From UBA3305 sp002373555 (lineage in GTDB: Bacteria; Bacillota; Clostridia; Lachnospirales; Lachnospiraceae): 34,224 nucleotides of DNA. A program made the translations under genes and the position numbers. The notes under the pieces are model-generated. The model was not told where the DNA came from and searched no databases. It saw nothing but the letters and a program-made list of their open reading frames with translations. Every line of letters starts with the position of its first letter. Positions within the stretch are counted from its first letter, which is position 1. The DNA lies in the NCBI GenBank assembly GCA_946612455.1, contig CAMOER010000028.1, forward strand, positions 1 through 34,224, written 5' to 3'. Below are positions 24,844 to 31,615 of this stretch, one piece after another.

Positions 24844-25097
24844 ATCAGATTTTCTCCTTCCAAAAAAGTCATCCGTTCTCTGATCTGATAGCGCTTTAGT
24901 TCTTTACCGGGATGCTGTCTGTGCATCAATATTTTTCTCCCTGTAACCGGATCGCAGAATTTTATCCTTGATCCGCTGGTTCTGCCCTTTTGATCCGCAT
25001 AAAAGCCAAGATAACCTAACAGAACTTCGGTATCATCAATAGTAAAACCCAAAGCACCCGATTTCAGTTTGTTGATCAGTTTCTCCTTTGTACTCAT
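24840..25097 (-). CDS. hicA: HicA-family mRNA interferase toxin
   Basis: 85 residues, a complete HicA: KEKLINKLKSG...FTIDDTEVLLGYLGFYADQKGRTSGSRIKFCDPVTGRKILMHRQHPGKELKRYQIRERMTFLEG. The GSRIKF and HRQHPGKELKRYQ blocks are the family core; HicA cleaves mRNA. ATG preceded by AGGAGG. The toxin gene comes first, the usual hicAB order. Confidence 0.88.
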   Translation of the reverse strand: MSTKEKLINKLKSGALGFTIDDTEVLLGYLGFYADQKGRTSGSRIKFCDPVTGRKILMHRQHPGKELKRYQIRERMTFLEGENLI

Positions 25098-25109
25098 TGC
25101 TCCTCCTTC

Positions 25110-25138
25110 ATTATAATTCTACTTATGTATATTTGCAA
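25110..25138 (-). promoter_or_regulatory. Promoter of hicAB
   Basis: TTGCAA (25138-25133), 17-bp spacer, perfect TATAAT (25115-25110). The start of transcription would fall only a few nt before the AGGAGG, so the leader is very short. Repeated gttgca elements just upstream (GTGCAAC and GTTGCAA) could be HicB operators. Confidence 0.7.
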
Positions 25139-25171
25139 CCTTTATTTAGTTGCACACAATAGCGCATTATG

Positions 25172-25207
25172 AAAACAACGCCCTTCGCGGATCTCTCCGT
25201 GAAGGGC
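25172..25207 (-). terminator. Intrinsic terminator of recA
   Basis: On the minus strand GCCCTTCACGG-agagat-CCGCGAAGGGC (25207-25180) followed by GTTGTTTTC; one mismatch in an 11-bp stem, about 45 bp after the recA stop. Confidence 0.8.
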
Positions 25208-25252
25208 GCTGTTTCCTTCGTACATCAATTCTGTCACACTTGTATTCAGTTC

Positions 25253-26299
25253 TTATTCCTCTTCCGCCGGTGCTTCCGCCGCAAGGTCCTCCGGCATCTC
25301 CTCTGTCGGCAGTCCGTAATGTTCTCTGACTTTCTGCTCGATCTCGAACATGACTGCCGGGTTGGCTGTCAGATACTGCTTCGCATTCTCCCGGCCCTGG
25401 CCGATGCGGTTCCCTCCGTAGGAGTACCAGGCACCGCTCTTCTCCACGATATCCACCTTCGCTGCCAGATCCAGGATATCCCCTTCTTTGGAGATTCCCT
25501 TTCCGAACATGATATCAAATTCCGCTTCACGGAAAGGCGGCGCGACTTTGTTCTTGACGACCTTCACACGGACATGATTACCGATCACTTCGCCGCTCTG
25601 CTTCAGGGATTCCGTACGGCGTACATCCATACGCACGGAAGAATAGAACTTCAGCGCGCGGCCGCCGGTCGTGGTCTCGGGGTTGCCGAACATCACGCCG
25701 ACCTTCTCACGCAGCTGGTTAATGAAGATCACGACACAGTTCGAACGGGAAATGACTGCGGTGAGCTTACGCAGGGCCTGGGACATCAGACGGGCCTGCA
25801 GACCGACATGTGCATCTCCCATGTCACCGTCGATCTCTGCCTTCGGCACCAGTGCCGCGACCGAGTCGATGACCACGATATCCAGCGCGCCGGAACGCAC
25901 CATGGTCTCGGCGATCTCCAGCGCCTGCTCTCCGGAGTCAGGCTGGGAGATATAGAGGTTGTCAATATCCACACCGATGTTCTTCGCATAGACGGGATCC
26001 AGTGCATGCTCCGCATCAATAAAACCGGCAATACCGTCTCTTCTCTGCACTTCCGCGATCATATGCAGTGCGACCGTTGTCTTACCACTGGATTCCGGAC
26101 CGTAGATCTCCACGATCCTGCCGCGGGGAATCCCGCCGAGGCCGAGTGCCAGGTCCAGGCTCAGGGAACCGGTGGGAATTGTCTCTATATTCATATGGGC
26201 CGATGCATCCCCAAGACGCATCACAGAGCCCTTTCCATACGCTTTCTCGATCTGTGTAACAGCAGCATCCAATGCTTTCAGCTTGTCTTCCTTTGCCAT
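25253..26299 (-). CDS. recA: Recombinase RecA
   Basis: 348 residues from the ATG at 26299 (GGAGG upstream); longer readings run through the promoter. Walker A GPESSGKT at 67-74, VVIDSVAALVP Walker B, L2 loop NQLREKVGVMFGNPETTTGG, acidic C-terminus. Central to homologous repair and LexA self-cleavage. Its own promoter, SOS box and terminator make it a single-gene unit. Confidence 0.98.
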   Translation of the reverse strand: MAKEDKLKALDAAVTQIEKAYGKGSVMRLGDASAHMNIETIPTGSLSLDLALGLGGIPRGRIVEIYGPESSGKTTVALHMIAEVQRRDGIAGFIDAEHALDPVYAKNIGVDIDNLYISQPDSGEQALEIAETMVRSGALDIVVIDSVAALVPKAEIDGDMGDAHVGLQARLMSQALRKLTAVISRSNCVVIFINQLREKVGVMFGNPETTTGGRALKFYSSVRMDVRRTESLKQSGEVIGNHVRVKVVKNKVAPPFREAEFDIMFGKGISKEGDILDLAAKVDIVEKSGAWYSYGGNRIGQGRENAKQYLTANPAVMFEIEQKVREHYGLPTEEMPEDLAAEAPAEEE

Positions 26300-26316
26300 A
26301 GCTTCCTCCCATAAAT

Positions 26317-26330
26317 CGAACTTATGTTCG
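26317..26330 (-). promoter_or_regulatory. LexA (SOS) box of recA
   Basis: cgaacttatgttcg: perfect CGAAC-N4-GTTCG, matching the Gram-positive SOS box. It lies just downstream of the -10, so LexA would block the start site, and it confirms the SOS system here is the Bacillus type. Confidence 0.9.
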
Positions 26331-26335
26331 TTTTC

Positions 26336-26364
26336 ATAATACACGTATGCTGGTTTGATGTCAA
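26336..26364 (-). promoter_or_regulatory. Sigma-A promoter of recA
   Basis: TTGACA (26364-26359), 17-bp spacer, TATTAT (26341-26336); near-consensus. The SOS box overlaps the expected start site. Confidence 0.88.
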
Positions 26365-26456
26365 GCACTTTTTCTGTGCTTCTTTCGCGGGCCTTCCCTG
26401 CAGAACGGGGCGTAAACTGCGGTGCCGGGACCGCAATGTCCCGAAAGACCGCGAAA

Positions 26457-26484
26457 GGGGAGTACATGCAATTATGTACTCCCC
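26457..26484 (-). terminator. Stem-loop terminator after lysA
   Basis: ggggagtacat (26457-26467), 6-nt loop, atgtactcccc (26474-26484): an 11-bp perfect stem, followed on the minus strand by TTTCGCGG. The T-run is short. Confidence 0.65.
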
Positions 26485-26537
26485 TGATGTCTCTGTTCGT
26501 ATTGTATATGGATTTCCGGCTCGCGTCAACTCTGTTT

Positions 26538-27818
26538 TTACCATCCCTCCGGGATATCCGCATCCTTCACCACGTCGCAGAAATCGAACGTCGAGAAAAG
26601 ATCCCGGATCGTCTCGGAACGCCGGATCAGCTGCACGCTTCCGTCTTCCTTATAAAGAAGTTCCGCGTGCCGCACCTTGCCGTTGTAGTTATATCCCATC
26701 GCATGTCCGTGCGCGCCCGCGTCATGGATGAACAGGATATCGCCGACCTCCGTATACGGGAGCATCCGGTCGACCGCGAACTTGTCATTGTTCTCGCAGA
26801 GCGATCCCGTCACGTCATACAGACGGCTGTTCGGCTGATCCTCCTTGCCCATGACCGTGATATGGTGATACGCACCGTACATCGCCGGACGCATCAGATC
26901 CGCCGCACACGCATCGCACCCCAGATATTCCTTGTAAATGTGCTTCTGGTGGATGACTTTCGTGACCAGTCCGTCGTACGGTCCGGTCATAAAACGTCCC
27001 ATTTCCGTGAAAATGGCAATGTCGCCGAGGCCGGCGGGAACGAGGATCTCCTCGTATCTCTTCCGGACGCCTTCACCGATCTTCAGGATATCGTTGGGCT
27101 CCTGCTCGGGACGGTAGGGAATGCCGACGCCGCCGGACAGGTTGATGAAGGACAGCGAAACATCGCACTGCTGCTTGATCTCGACCGCCAGCCGGAACAG
27201 CACGGCCGCCAGATCCGAATAATAATCATTCGTGGCAGTATTGCTGGCCAGGAACGCATGCAGGCCGAACTTCTTCACGCCGCGCATTTTCAGCACGGAA
27301 TAGCCCTTCAGCAGCTGGTACTTTGTGAAACCGTATTTGGAATCGCCGGGGTTGTCCATGATGCCGTTCGACAGCTCGAAAACGCCGCCGGGATTGTACC
27401 GCAGGCAGACCAGTTCGGGCAGGCCGGCTTCCTCTTCCAGGAAATCGATGTGCGTGAAATCGTCCAGATTGATGATCGCGTCCATGGCCTTCGCTTTTCT
27501 GTATTCATCCGCGGTGGTGACGTTCGAGGAGAACATCACATCGTGTCCGGTGATCCCGCAGGCCTCGGAGAGGACAAGTTCTGTCATTGAAGAGCAGTCG
27601 CAGCCGCAGCCTTCCTCATGAAAAAGCTTCAGAAGAAAGGGATTCGGCGTCGCCTTCACGGCGAAATATTCCTTGTATCCGGGGTTCCATGAAAATGCTT
27701 CGCGCACGCGCCTGACATTCTCGCGGATGCCTTTTTCATCATACAGATGGAAAGGCGTGGGGTACTGCTCGATGATCTTGTCCAGCTGCGCCTTGGTCAC
27801 AAACGGTCTTTTGTTCAT
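26538..27818 (-). CDS. lysA: Diaminopimelate decarboxylase
   Basis: 426 residues. Fold-type III PLP enzyme: PLP-Lys55 in YFAVKATPNP, a glycine-rich phosphate loop (NLSGGVGIPY), and CENNDKF near residue 330 supplying the active-site Cys. It makes lysine from meso-diaminopimelate. ATG with GAGG upstream; it begins 22 nt after the stop of the rhomboid-like gene, so the two form an operon ending at the 26457 terminator. No lysine riboswitch is visible upstream. Confidence 0.93.
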   Translation of the reverse strand: MNKRPFVTKAQLDKIIEQYPTPFHLYDEKGIRENVRRVREAFSWNPGYKEYFAVKATPNPFLLKLFHEEGCGCDCSSMTELVLSEACGITGHDVMFSSNVTTADEYRKAKAMDAIINLDDFTHIDFLEEEAGLPELVCLRYNPGGVFELSNGIMDNPGDSKYGFTKYQLLKGYSVLKMRGVKKFGLHAFLASNTATNDYYSDLAAVLFRLAVEIKQQCDVSLSFINLSGGVGIPYRPEQEPNDILKIGEGVRKRYEEILVPAGLGDIAIFTEMGRFMTGPYDGLVTKVIHQKHIYKEYLGCDACAADLMRPAMYGAYHHITVMGKEDQPNSRLYDVTGSLCENNDKFAVDRMLPYTEVGDILFIHDAGAHGHAMGYNYNGKVRHAELLYKEDGSVQLIRRSETIRDLFSTFDFCDVVKDADIPEGW

Positions 27819-27840
27819 TCAGTTTTCCTCGCTCATGATT

Positions 27841-28662
27841 TTATTGTTGATTTTCCGTCACGTGTACATGCGTATAAAGATGGTCCTGGCAGTATTCAAA
27901 ATTTCCGCCCGTACATTTGGAGCAGAAACGGAACTCCAGGTTCGGATCGTCCTGCTCGGTCCTGCCGCAGACGGCGCATTTGTGCCGGGTCGCCGACTTC
28001 GCTGTCTGCATTTTGACCGTATAATCGTGCCTTCTTTTCGCCTGCTTCACGGTCTGCACAGGCTTATGGTTGCTGAAGAAGAACACGATGAAGTTCAGGA
28101 TGGACATCAGGATCGCGACGCGGCCGGGCCAGTCGGACGAGAACAGCTGCAGCACGATCATCACGCCGTAAAAGATGCCGAGCCATTTCGCCTTGATCGG
28201 CAGCACGAAATACAGATAGAACTGCATGTCGGGAATTGTCATCGCGAAGGCCAGCAGCATCGTCAGATACAGGTTGTCCGCCGTCAGCAGATAGATCTGA
28301 CCGAATGCGAAATAGATGATGAAGGCTGCGAGAATGTAGCCGATCACGCCGATGATCATGTAGAGATTAAACCGGAAGGTGCCCCAGATCGACTCCAGCG
28401 TCCTGCCGAGCTGGTAGTAGATGAAGCTTAAGAGCGCCAGCCAGAGCACGTTGGTCGACGGCGGATAGATCAGAAATGTGACCAGCCGCCAGACCTGGCC
28501 GTGCAGGATCTGTTCCGCGTTCAGGCTGAGATACTGTACGTAAAAGCCCGGATTCGTCATCTGCATCATGAATCCGAACAGGTAGAAAATGATGAGATAA
28601 AGCATCAGATTCCGGACCGCAAAGCGTCCCATCTTCCGCTCCAGTTTGTCCATCCAGTTCAT
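27841..28662 (-). CDS. Rhomboid-like membrane protein with C-terminal zinc ribbon
   Basis: 273 residues. About six hydrophobic segments between residues 18 and 195, with WRLVTFLIYPPSTNVLWLALLSFIYYQLGRTLESIWGTFRFNLYMIIGVIGY resembling the rhomboid L1 loop region. The catalytic GxSG and the partner His are not seen, so it is probably an inactive (derlin/iRhom-like) relative. The cytosolic tail carries Cys229, Cys232, Cys247, Cys250 and Cys258, consistent with a zinc ribbon. Cotranscribed with lysA, but no functional link is evident. Confidence 0.72.
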   Translation of the reverse strand: MNWMDKLERKMGRFAVRNLMLYLIIFYLFGFMMQMTNPGFYVQYLSLNAEQILHGQVWRLVTFLIYPPSTNVLWLALLSFIYYQLGRTLESIWGTFRFNLYMIIGVIGYILAAFIIYFAFGQIYLLTADNLYLTMLLAFAMTIPDMQFYLYFVLPIKAKWLGIFYGVMIVLQLFSSDWPGRVAILMSILNFIVFFFSNHKPVQTVKQAKRRHDYTVKMQTAKSATRHKCAVCGRTEQDDPNLEFRFCSKCTGGNFEYCQDHLYTHVHVTENQQ

Positions 28663-28695
28663 ACGGATACTCCTGTCATTCGTACGTAATTTGGT

Positions 28696-28723
28696 AAAAA
28701 TGCGCCGTCCGCGCCGGGCGGAT
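28696..28723 (-). terminator. Probable terminator after the barnase-barstar unit
   Basis: tccgc (28708-28712) pairs with gcgga (28718-28722); on the minus strand the stem is followed by cggcgcATTTTTACC. A short stem, so a weak call. Confidence 0.4.
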
Positions 28724-28752
28724 CCGTTTCCCGGTTCCTGCCCCCGCGCCGT

Positions 28753-29025
28753 TTACTCGAAGATCACGGTCAGCCTTCTGCATTCCTCATCCGCGTCGCG
28801 GAGCACGGAAAGCAGCGCTTCCCCGCGGCCACCGTCCAGGGCCGCAAGTCTTTTTTCATTTCTGACCACGATCACGGTCTTCTCCGACAGTTCGCCGGTC
28901 AGGCAGTCGTAAAGCGCGTCCAGGTTCCGGCCGTACCAGGTCGGCAGATCCAGCGAAAATTTCAGCATGTCGTGGAGCCTTGTCATGCTCTCGACATAGG
29001 CACCGTCAATAATAATTCTCTTCAT
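28753..29025 (-). CDS. Barstar-family ribonuclease inhibitor
   Basis: 90 residues from the ATG at 29025 (GGAG 7 nt upstream). Reads IIIDGAYVESMTRLHDMLKFSLDLPTWYGRNLDALYDCLTG, the barstar fold with the conserved WYGRNLDALYD region that plugs the RNase active site. Cytosolic. It lies 115 bp downstream of the barnase-domain gene on the same strand, so it should protect the producer. Confidence 0.92.
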   Translation of the reverse strand: MKRIIIDGAYVESMTRLHDMLKFSLDLPTWYGRNLDALYDCLTGELSEKTVIVVRNEKRLAALDGGRGEALLSVLRDADEECRRLTVIFE

Positions 29026-29140
29026 ATATATCTCCGTCTGTCTGGTCAAAGTGCTGCCGTTATATCAGGCTGCGGCTGTACAGTCCGTCAGTCCTGTGCC
29101 GCAGGGCGTCTTCCGAGAAAATGGACCGTCTGACAGCCTC

Positions 29141-29860
29141 TTATTCTTCCCCGTATAGCAGTTCAAATGACTCGTAATGGTCTTCCGTATAATAGATCAG
29201 CCCGTCGTTTGAGAACACGATGCGCTTGGCGCCGCGCTTTTTCTTGAGCGTGTCGATATCGCATTCGTAATACTGCCTTCCTTTTTTCTTCGGCAGAAGG
29301 CCTTCATAATTGCCGAATTTGCTGCCGCCGATGACTTTTCCGGGGGCGTAGGATTCGACGCTGCCGCCGCTCCAGCCGAGATCCTCGGCTTCCCGCTTAG
29401 TGATGTAGTTCCCGGGAAGCTTTCCGTACTGGTGGATGTAGAGGGCGACTTCGTCCTTCTGATAGTAGCTGCCGGATTCGTCGAGCAGCGGATTGCCTTC
29501 GACGTCGGTTTCGGCTGCGGCGTCGGTCAGATCTGCGCCGCTGTCCTGCGCGGCGGTTTCGCCGGCAGCGGAATTGTTCTGCGCTGCGGCCGTTTCGCCG
29601 GCAGCTGCATTGTTGTTCTGATCTGTTCCTGCGGTTTCCGTTTCCGTCGCATAAGCAGCTTGTTCATCTGCGTTTTGCTGTGCCGCATTGTCTTCTGCGG
29701 ACGCATTTTCGCCGTCCTCTTCTGAAGCCAGGACCAGGGTTTCGACTTCGGTAGCGTATGCTTCCTGCTCCTCCGCCGCCTCGCCGCAGCCGGTCAGGCC
29801 AAGCGCGAACACCATGATGAGCATCAGCAGAAACGCGGTATATCGTTTGAATCGTTTCAT
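29141..29860 (-). CDS. Lipoprotein with C-terminal barnase ribonuclease domain
   Basis: 239 residues. A lipoprotein signal peptide ends at the lipobox LTGC, with Cys25. A 100-residue low-complexity Ala/Glu/Gln/Thr linker with repeats (AYATE twice, GETAA three times) follows. The barnase domain runs from about 130 to the end: NYITKREAEDLGW, APGKVIGG, GRQYYECDID with Glu199 (barnase Glu73), Arg213 (Arg87) and His228 in DHYESF (His102). All catalytic residues are present, so an active RNase tethered to the outer face of the membrane is predicted. ATG with GGGAGAG upstream. Barstar follows in the same direction. Confidence 0.9.
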   Translation of the reverse strand: MKRFKRYTAFLLMLIMVFALGLTGCGEAAEEQEAYATEVETLVLASEEDGENASAEDNAAQQNADEQAAYATETETAGTDQNNNAAAGETAAAQNNSAAGETAAQDSGADLTDAAAETDVEGNPLLDESGSYYQKDEVALYIHQYGKLPGNYITKREAEDLGWSGGSVESYAPGKVIGGSKFGNYEGLLPKKKGRQYYECDIDTLKKKRGAKRIVFSNDGLIYYTEDHYESFELLYGEE

Positions 29861-29942
29861 CAGTTATCTCTCCCGATCATCCATTTTCAGCCGGAGATCT
29901 TCTTCTCCGTACCGCTTGTCTATGTTGCGAAAACTTTCCATT

Positions 29943-29971
29943 ACTTTACAACAGATTTGATTGATGTGCAA
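29943..29971 (-). promoter_or_regulatory. Candidate promoter of the barnase-barstar unit
   Basis: TTGCAC (29971-29966), 17-bp spacer, TAAAGT (29948-29943). The -10 is poor; this is the best match upstream of the ATG at 29860. Confidence 0.3.
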
Positions 29972-30210
29972 GTGTCAAAGAATCTGACGAATGAGACTCG
30001 GTCCGGGGAGCGGATGTATTTCCTCCAGGCTGTCTATTTTTCTGCTGGAAGCTTACAAAATGATTCTTCTCATAGAAAATACGCCGATTTTCACTCTCTC
30101 CTCTGCAAGTTTGGGTTTTTTCCTGGGGTTCTTATCTAACGCTACCCCAATATTTCCATGTTTTCCGTTTGCAACCAGATATTTCTTCCGTCAATAGCAT
30201 GCTGTCAAAA

Positions 30211-30268
30211 GACGATACCCTTTTTCTCAGTCTGGTCTGTACGATCCAGGCGGAAAAAGGGTATCGTC
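30211..30268. repeat. Long hairpin in the 610-bp gene-free gap 29861-30470
   Basis: gacgataccctttttc (30211-30226) and gaaaaagggtatcgtc (30253-30268) are perfect 16-bp arms around a 26-nt loop. They share the TACCCTTTTT arms with the three hairpins at 15.2-16.4 kb. About 74 bp later a diverged copy of the right arm recurs (ggtatcgccatgaaattctt at 30334). The rest of the gap is AT-rich with no gene seen. Confidence 0.75.
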
Positions 30269-30470
30269 ATGAAATTCTTTCCTCTACAACACCAAATCAC
30301 CTGACTTGCTATCTATTAACGGCTTAATTCAGGGGTATCGCCATGAAATTCTTGCCTCAACAAACCCAGATTTCCAGATTTGATATCTCCTGACCGTTGA
30401 AATGCGAGTATCTTCTTGATAAATCAGCGGCCTGACGGATATTTCACTTGCTTACTGCTGATCCTGCTCT

Positions 30471-30722
30471 TCAGAACAGCCCGAAGAGGCCTTTTTTCTC
30501 GTAAGGTTCCGAGCTGACTACGCCGGGCGTGTAGCCTGTCTCGCTGATCACGGATTTCAGCTTCTCCGCGTCCAGCCTTTCTTCAGAAAGAATGACGGCT
30601 TCCTTCTTCCCGCGGTTCGCAGTCACTTTCTTCACATGAAAATTCTTCCGGACAGCTTCCTGGATGTGCGTTTCGCACATGCCGCACATCATGCCATCTA
30701 CGGCGATGGTTGTTTTGATCAT
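30471..30722 (-). CDS. Heavy-metal-associated domain protein (CopZ-like)
   Basis: 83 residues from the ATG at 30722 (AAGGAGG 5 nt upstream). A ferredoxin-like HMA fold with GMMCGMCETH, Cys13 and Cys16 binding the metal (usually Cu+). The C-terminus has an extra SSEPYEKKGLFGLF tail. No copper ATPase is nearby; it lies behind the ferrous-iron operon but is separated by a terminator, so it may have its own promoter in the repeat-rich gap. Confidence 0.85.
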   Translation of the reverse strand: MIKTTIAVDGMMCGMCETHIQEAVRKNFHVKKVTANRGKKEAVILSEERLDAEKLKSVISETGYTPGVVSSEPYEKKGLFGLF

Positions 30723-30787
30723 ATTTACCTCCTTACAGGGTGGGCCGGGGGCCTGCTTCCGGCAGGACTTGGCGAGCATCCAATAAA

Positions 30788-30905
30788 ACAGCGGCTTGCT
30801 TCCAACAGGACAGCGACATGCATCTAACGATACAGCGGCTTGCTTCCAACAAAACAGCGATCTGCGGCCAGCAGAGCAGCGGCAGGCTTCCAACAGAACA
30901 GCGGC
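30788..30905. repeat. 22-bp minisatellite, five units
   Basis: Units of 22 bp (acagcggcttgcttccaaca + 2 bases) start at 30788, 30810, 30832, 30854 and 30876, with a partial sixth. The array lies upstream of the HMA gene in a 527-bp stretch (30723-31249) with no other gene. Confidence 0.85.
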
Positions 30906-30933
30906 CAACTCCCTGGCCCTGCCGCTGCCGCTG

Positions 30934-30963
30934 CAAAAAAGCAGGCGCGGCTCACGCCGCGCC
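30934..30963 (-). terminator. Intrinsic terminator of the feo operon
   Basis: On the minus strand GGCGCGGC-GTGA-GCCGCGCC (30963-30944), then TGCTTTTTTGC. A perfect 8-bp GC stem, located after the 62-bp repeats. Confidence 0.8.
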
Positions 30964-31006
30964 GTATCCCCCCCATTTGCGTGGCAGGAAACCTGCCCCG
31001 CATTTT

Positions 31007-31308
31007 CCTCTGTGCCCGGTCATCTCGCCCATTCGGACGATCTTCCCGTTCACAGCAGTTTTTCATTTCCTCTGTGCCCGGTCATCTCGTCCATTCGGAC
31101 GATCTTCCCGTTCACAGCAGCTTTTCATTTCCTCTGTGCCCGGTCGTCTCGTCCAAACGGACGATCTTCCCGTTCACAGCAGTTTTTCATTTTCCTCTGT
31201 GCCCGGTCATCTCGTCCATTCGGACGTTCTTCCCGTTCACAGCAGTTTTTCATTTTCCTCTGTTCCCGGTCATCTCGCCCATTCGGACGATCTTCCCGTT
31301 CACAGCAA
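31007..31308. repeat. 62/63-bp minisatellite, five units, overlapping a gene's 3' end
   Basis: Units start at 31007, 31069, 31131, 31194 and 31257 with periods 62, 62, 63, 63. The consensus includes ctgtgcccggtcatctcgtc and cggacgatcttcccgttcac. The last unit overlaps the coding sequence of the FeoB-associated protein and encodes its final 18 residues. Confidence 0.9.
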
Positions 31309-31516
31309 ACTTCTTTCCGGAAAGATCCGGTGCTTTCCCGGCTGCGCCGTTCTGCGGCGTGCCGCCGGAATGGCAGGAAGAGGAACAGCTGCAGCAATCG
31401 CCGGAACAACCGCCGCAGCCGCCGCTCTGATGGCCTTTCCATATCTCTCTGGCAGAAATCCAGACCAGGCCCGCGACCAACAGCACCGCGATCCCGTTTC
31501 CAAGCAAAGCTGACAT
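31250..31516 (-). CDS. FeoB-associated Cys-rich membrane protein
   Basis: 88 residues from the second ATG at 31516, which is correctly spaced from AAGGAGG; the ATG 6 nt earlier abuts it. One membrane segment (about 6-22), then a Cys-rich stretch with Cys34, 37, 41, 42, 44 and 48, typical of the FeoB-associated family found in Clostridia. It probably assists iron transport by FeoB; the mechanism is unknown. Residues 71-88 (AVNGKIVRMGEMTGNRGK) are encoded by repeat DNA and are probably not original. Third gene after feoA and feoB. Confidence 0.85.
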   Translation of the reverse strand: MSALLGNGIAVLLVAGLVWISAREIWKGHQSGGCGGCSGDCCSCSSSCHSGGTPQNGAAGKAPDLSGKKFAVNGKIVRMGEMTGNRGK

Positions 31517-31546
31517 GTTCATTCCTCCTTTCCGAAAAATACCGGC

Positions 31547-31602
31547 GCGGGACAGAGAGTCTGTCCCGCCGTGCAGTATGCAGGGACAGGAAGCCTGTCC
31601 CT
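31547..31602 (-). promoter_or_regulatory. Two stem-loops between feoB and the Cys-rich gene
   Basis: gcgggacag-agagt-ctgtcccgc (31547-31569) and agggacagg-aag-cctgtccct (31582-31602), related to each other by the gggacag repeat. Neither has a T-run, so transcription probably continues; they may protect or process the feoB mRNA. Confidence 0.55.
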
Positions 31603-31615
31603 GTCCCGCCATTCA

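Noticed and set aside
27819..27840. Lysine riboswitch in front of lysA
   Set aside because: The gap to the preceding gene is only 22 bp, and no L-box-like structure is present upstream of the operon either.
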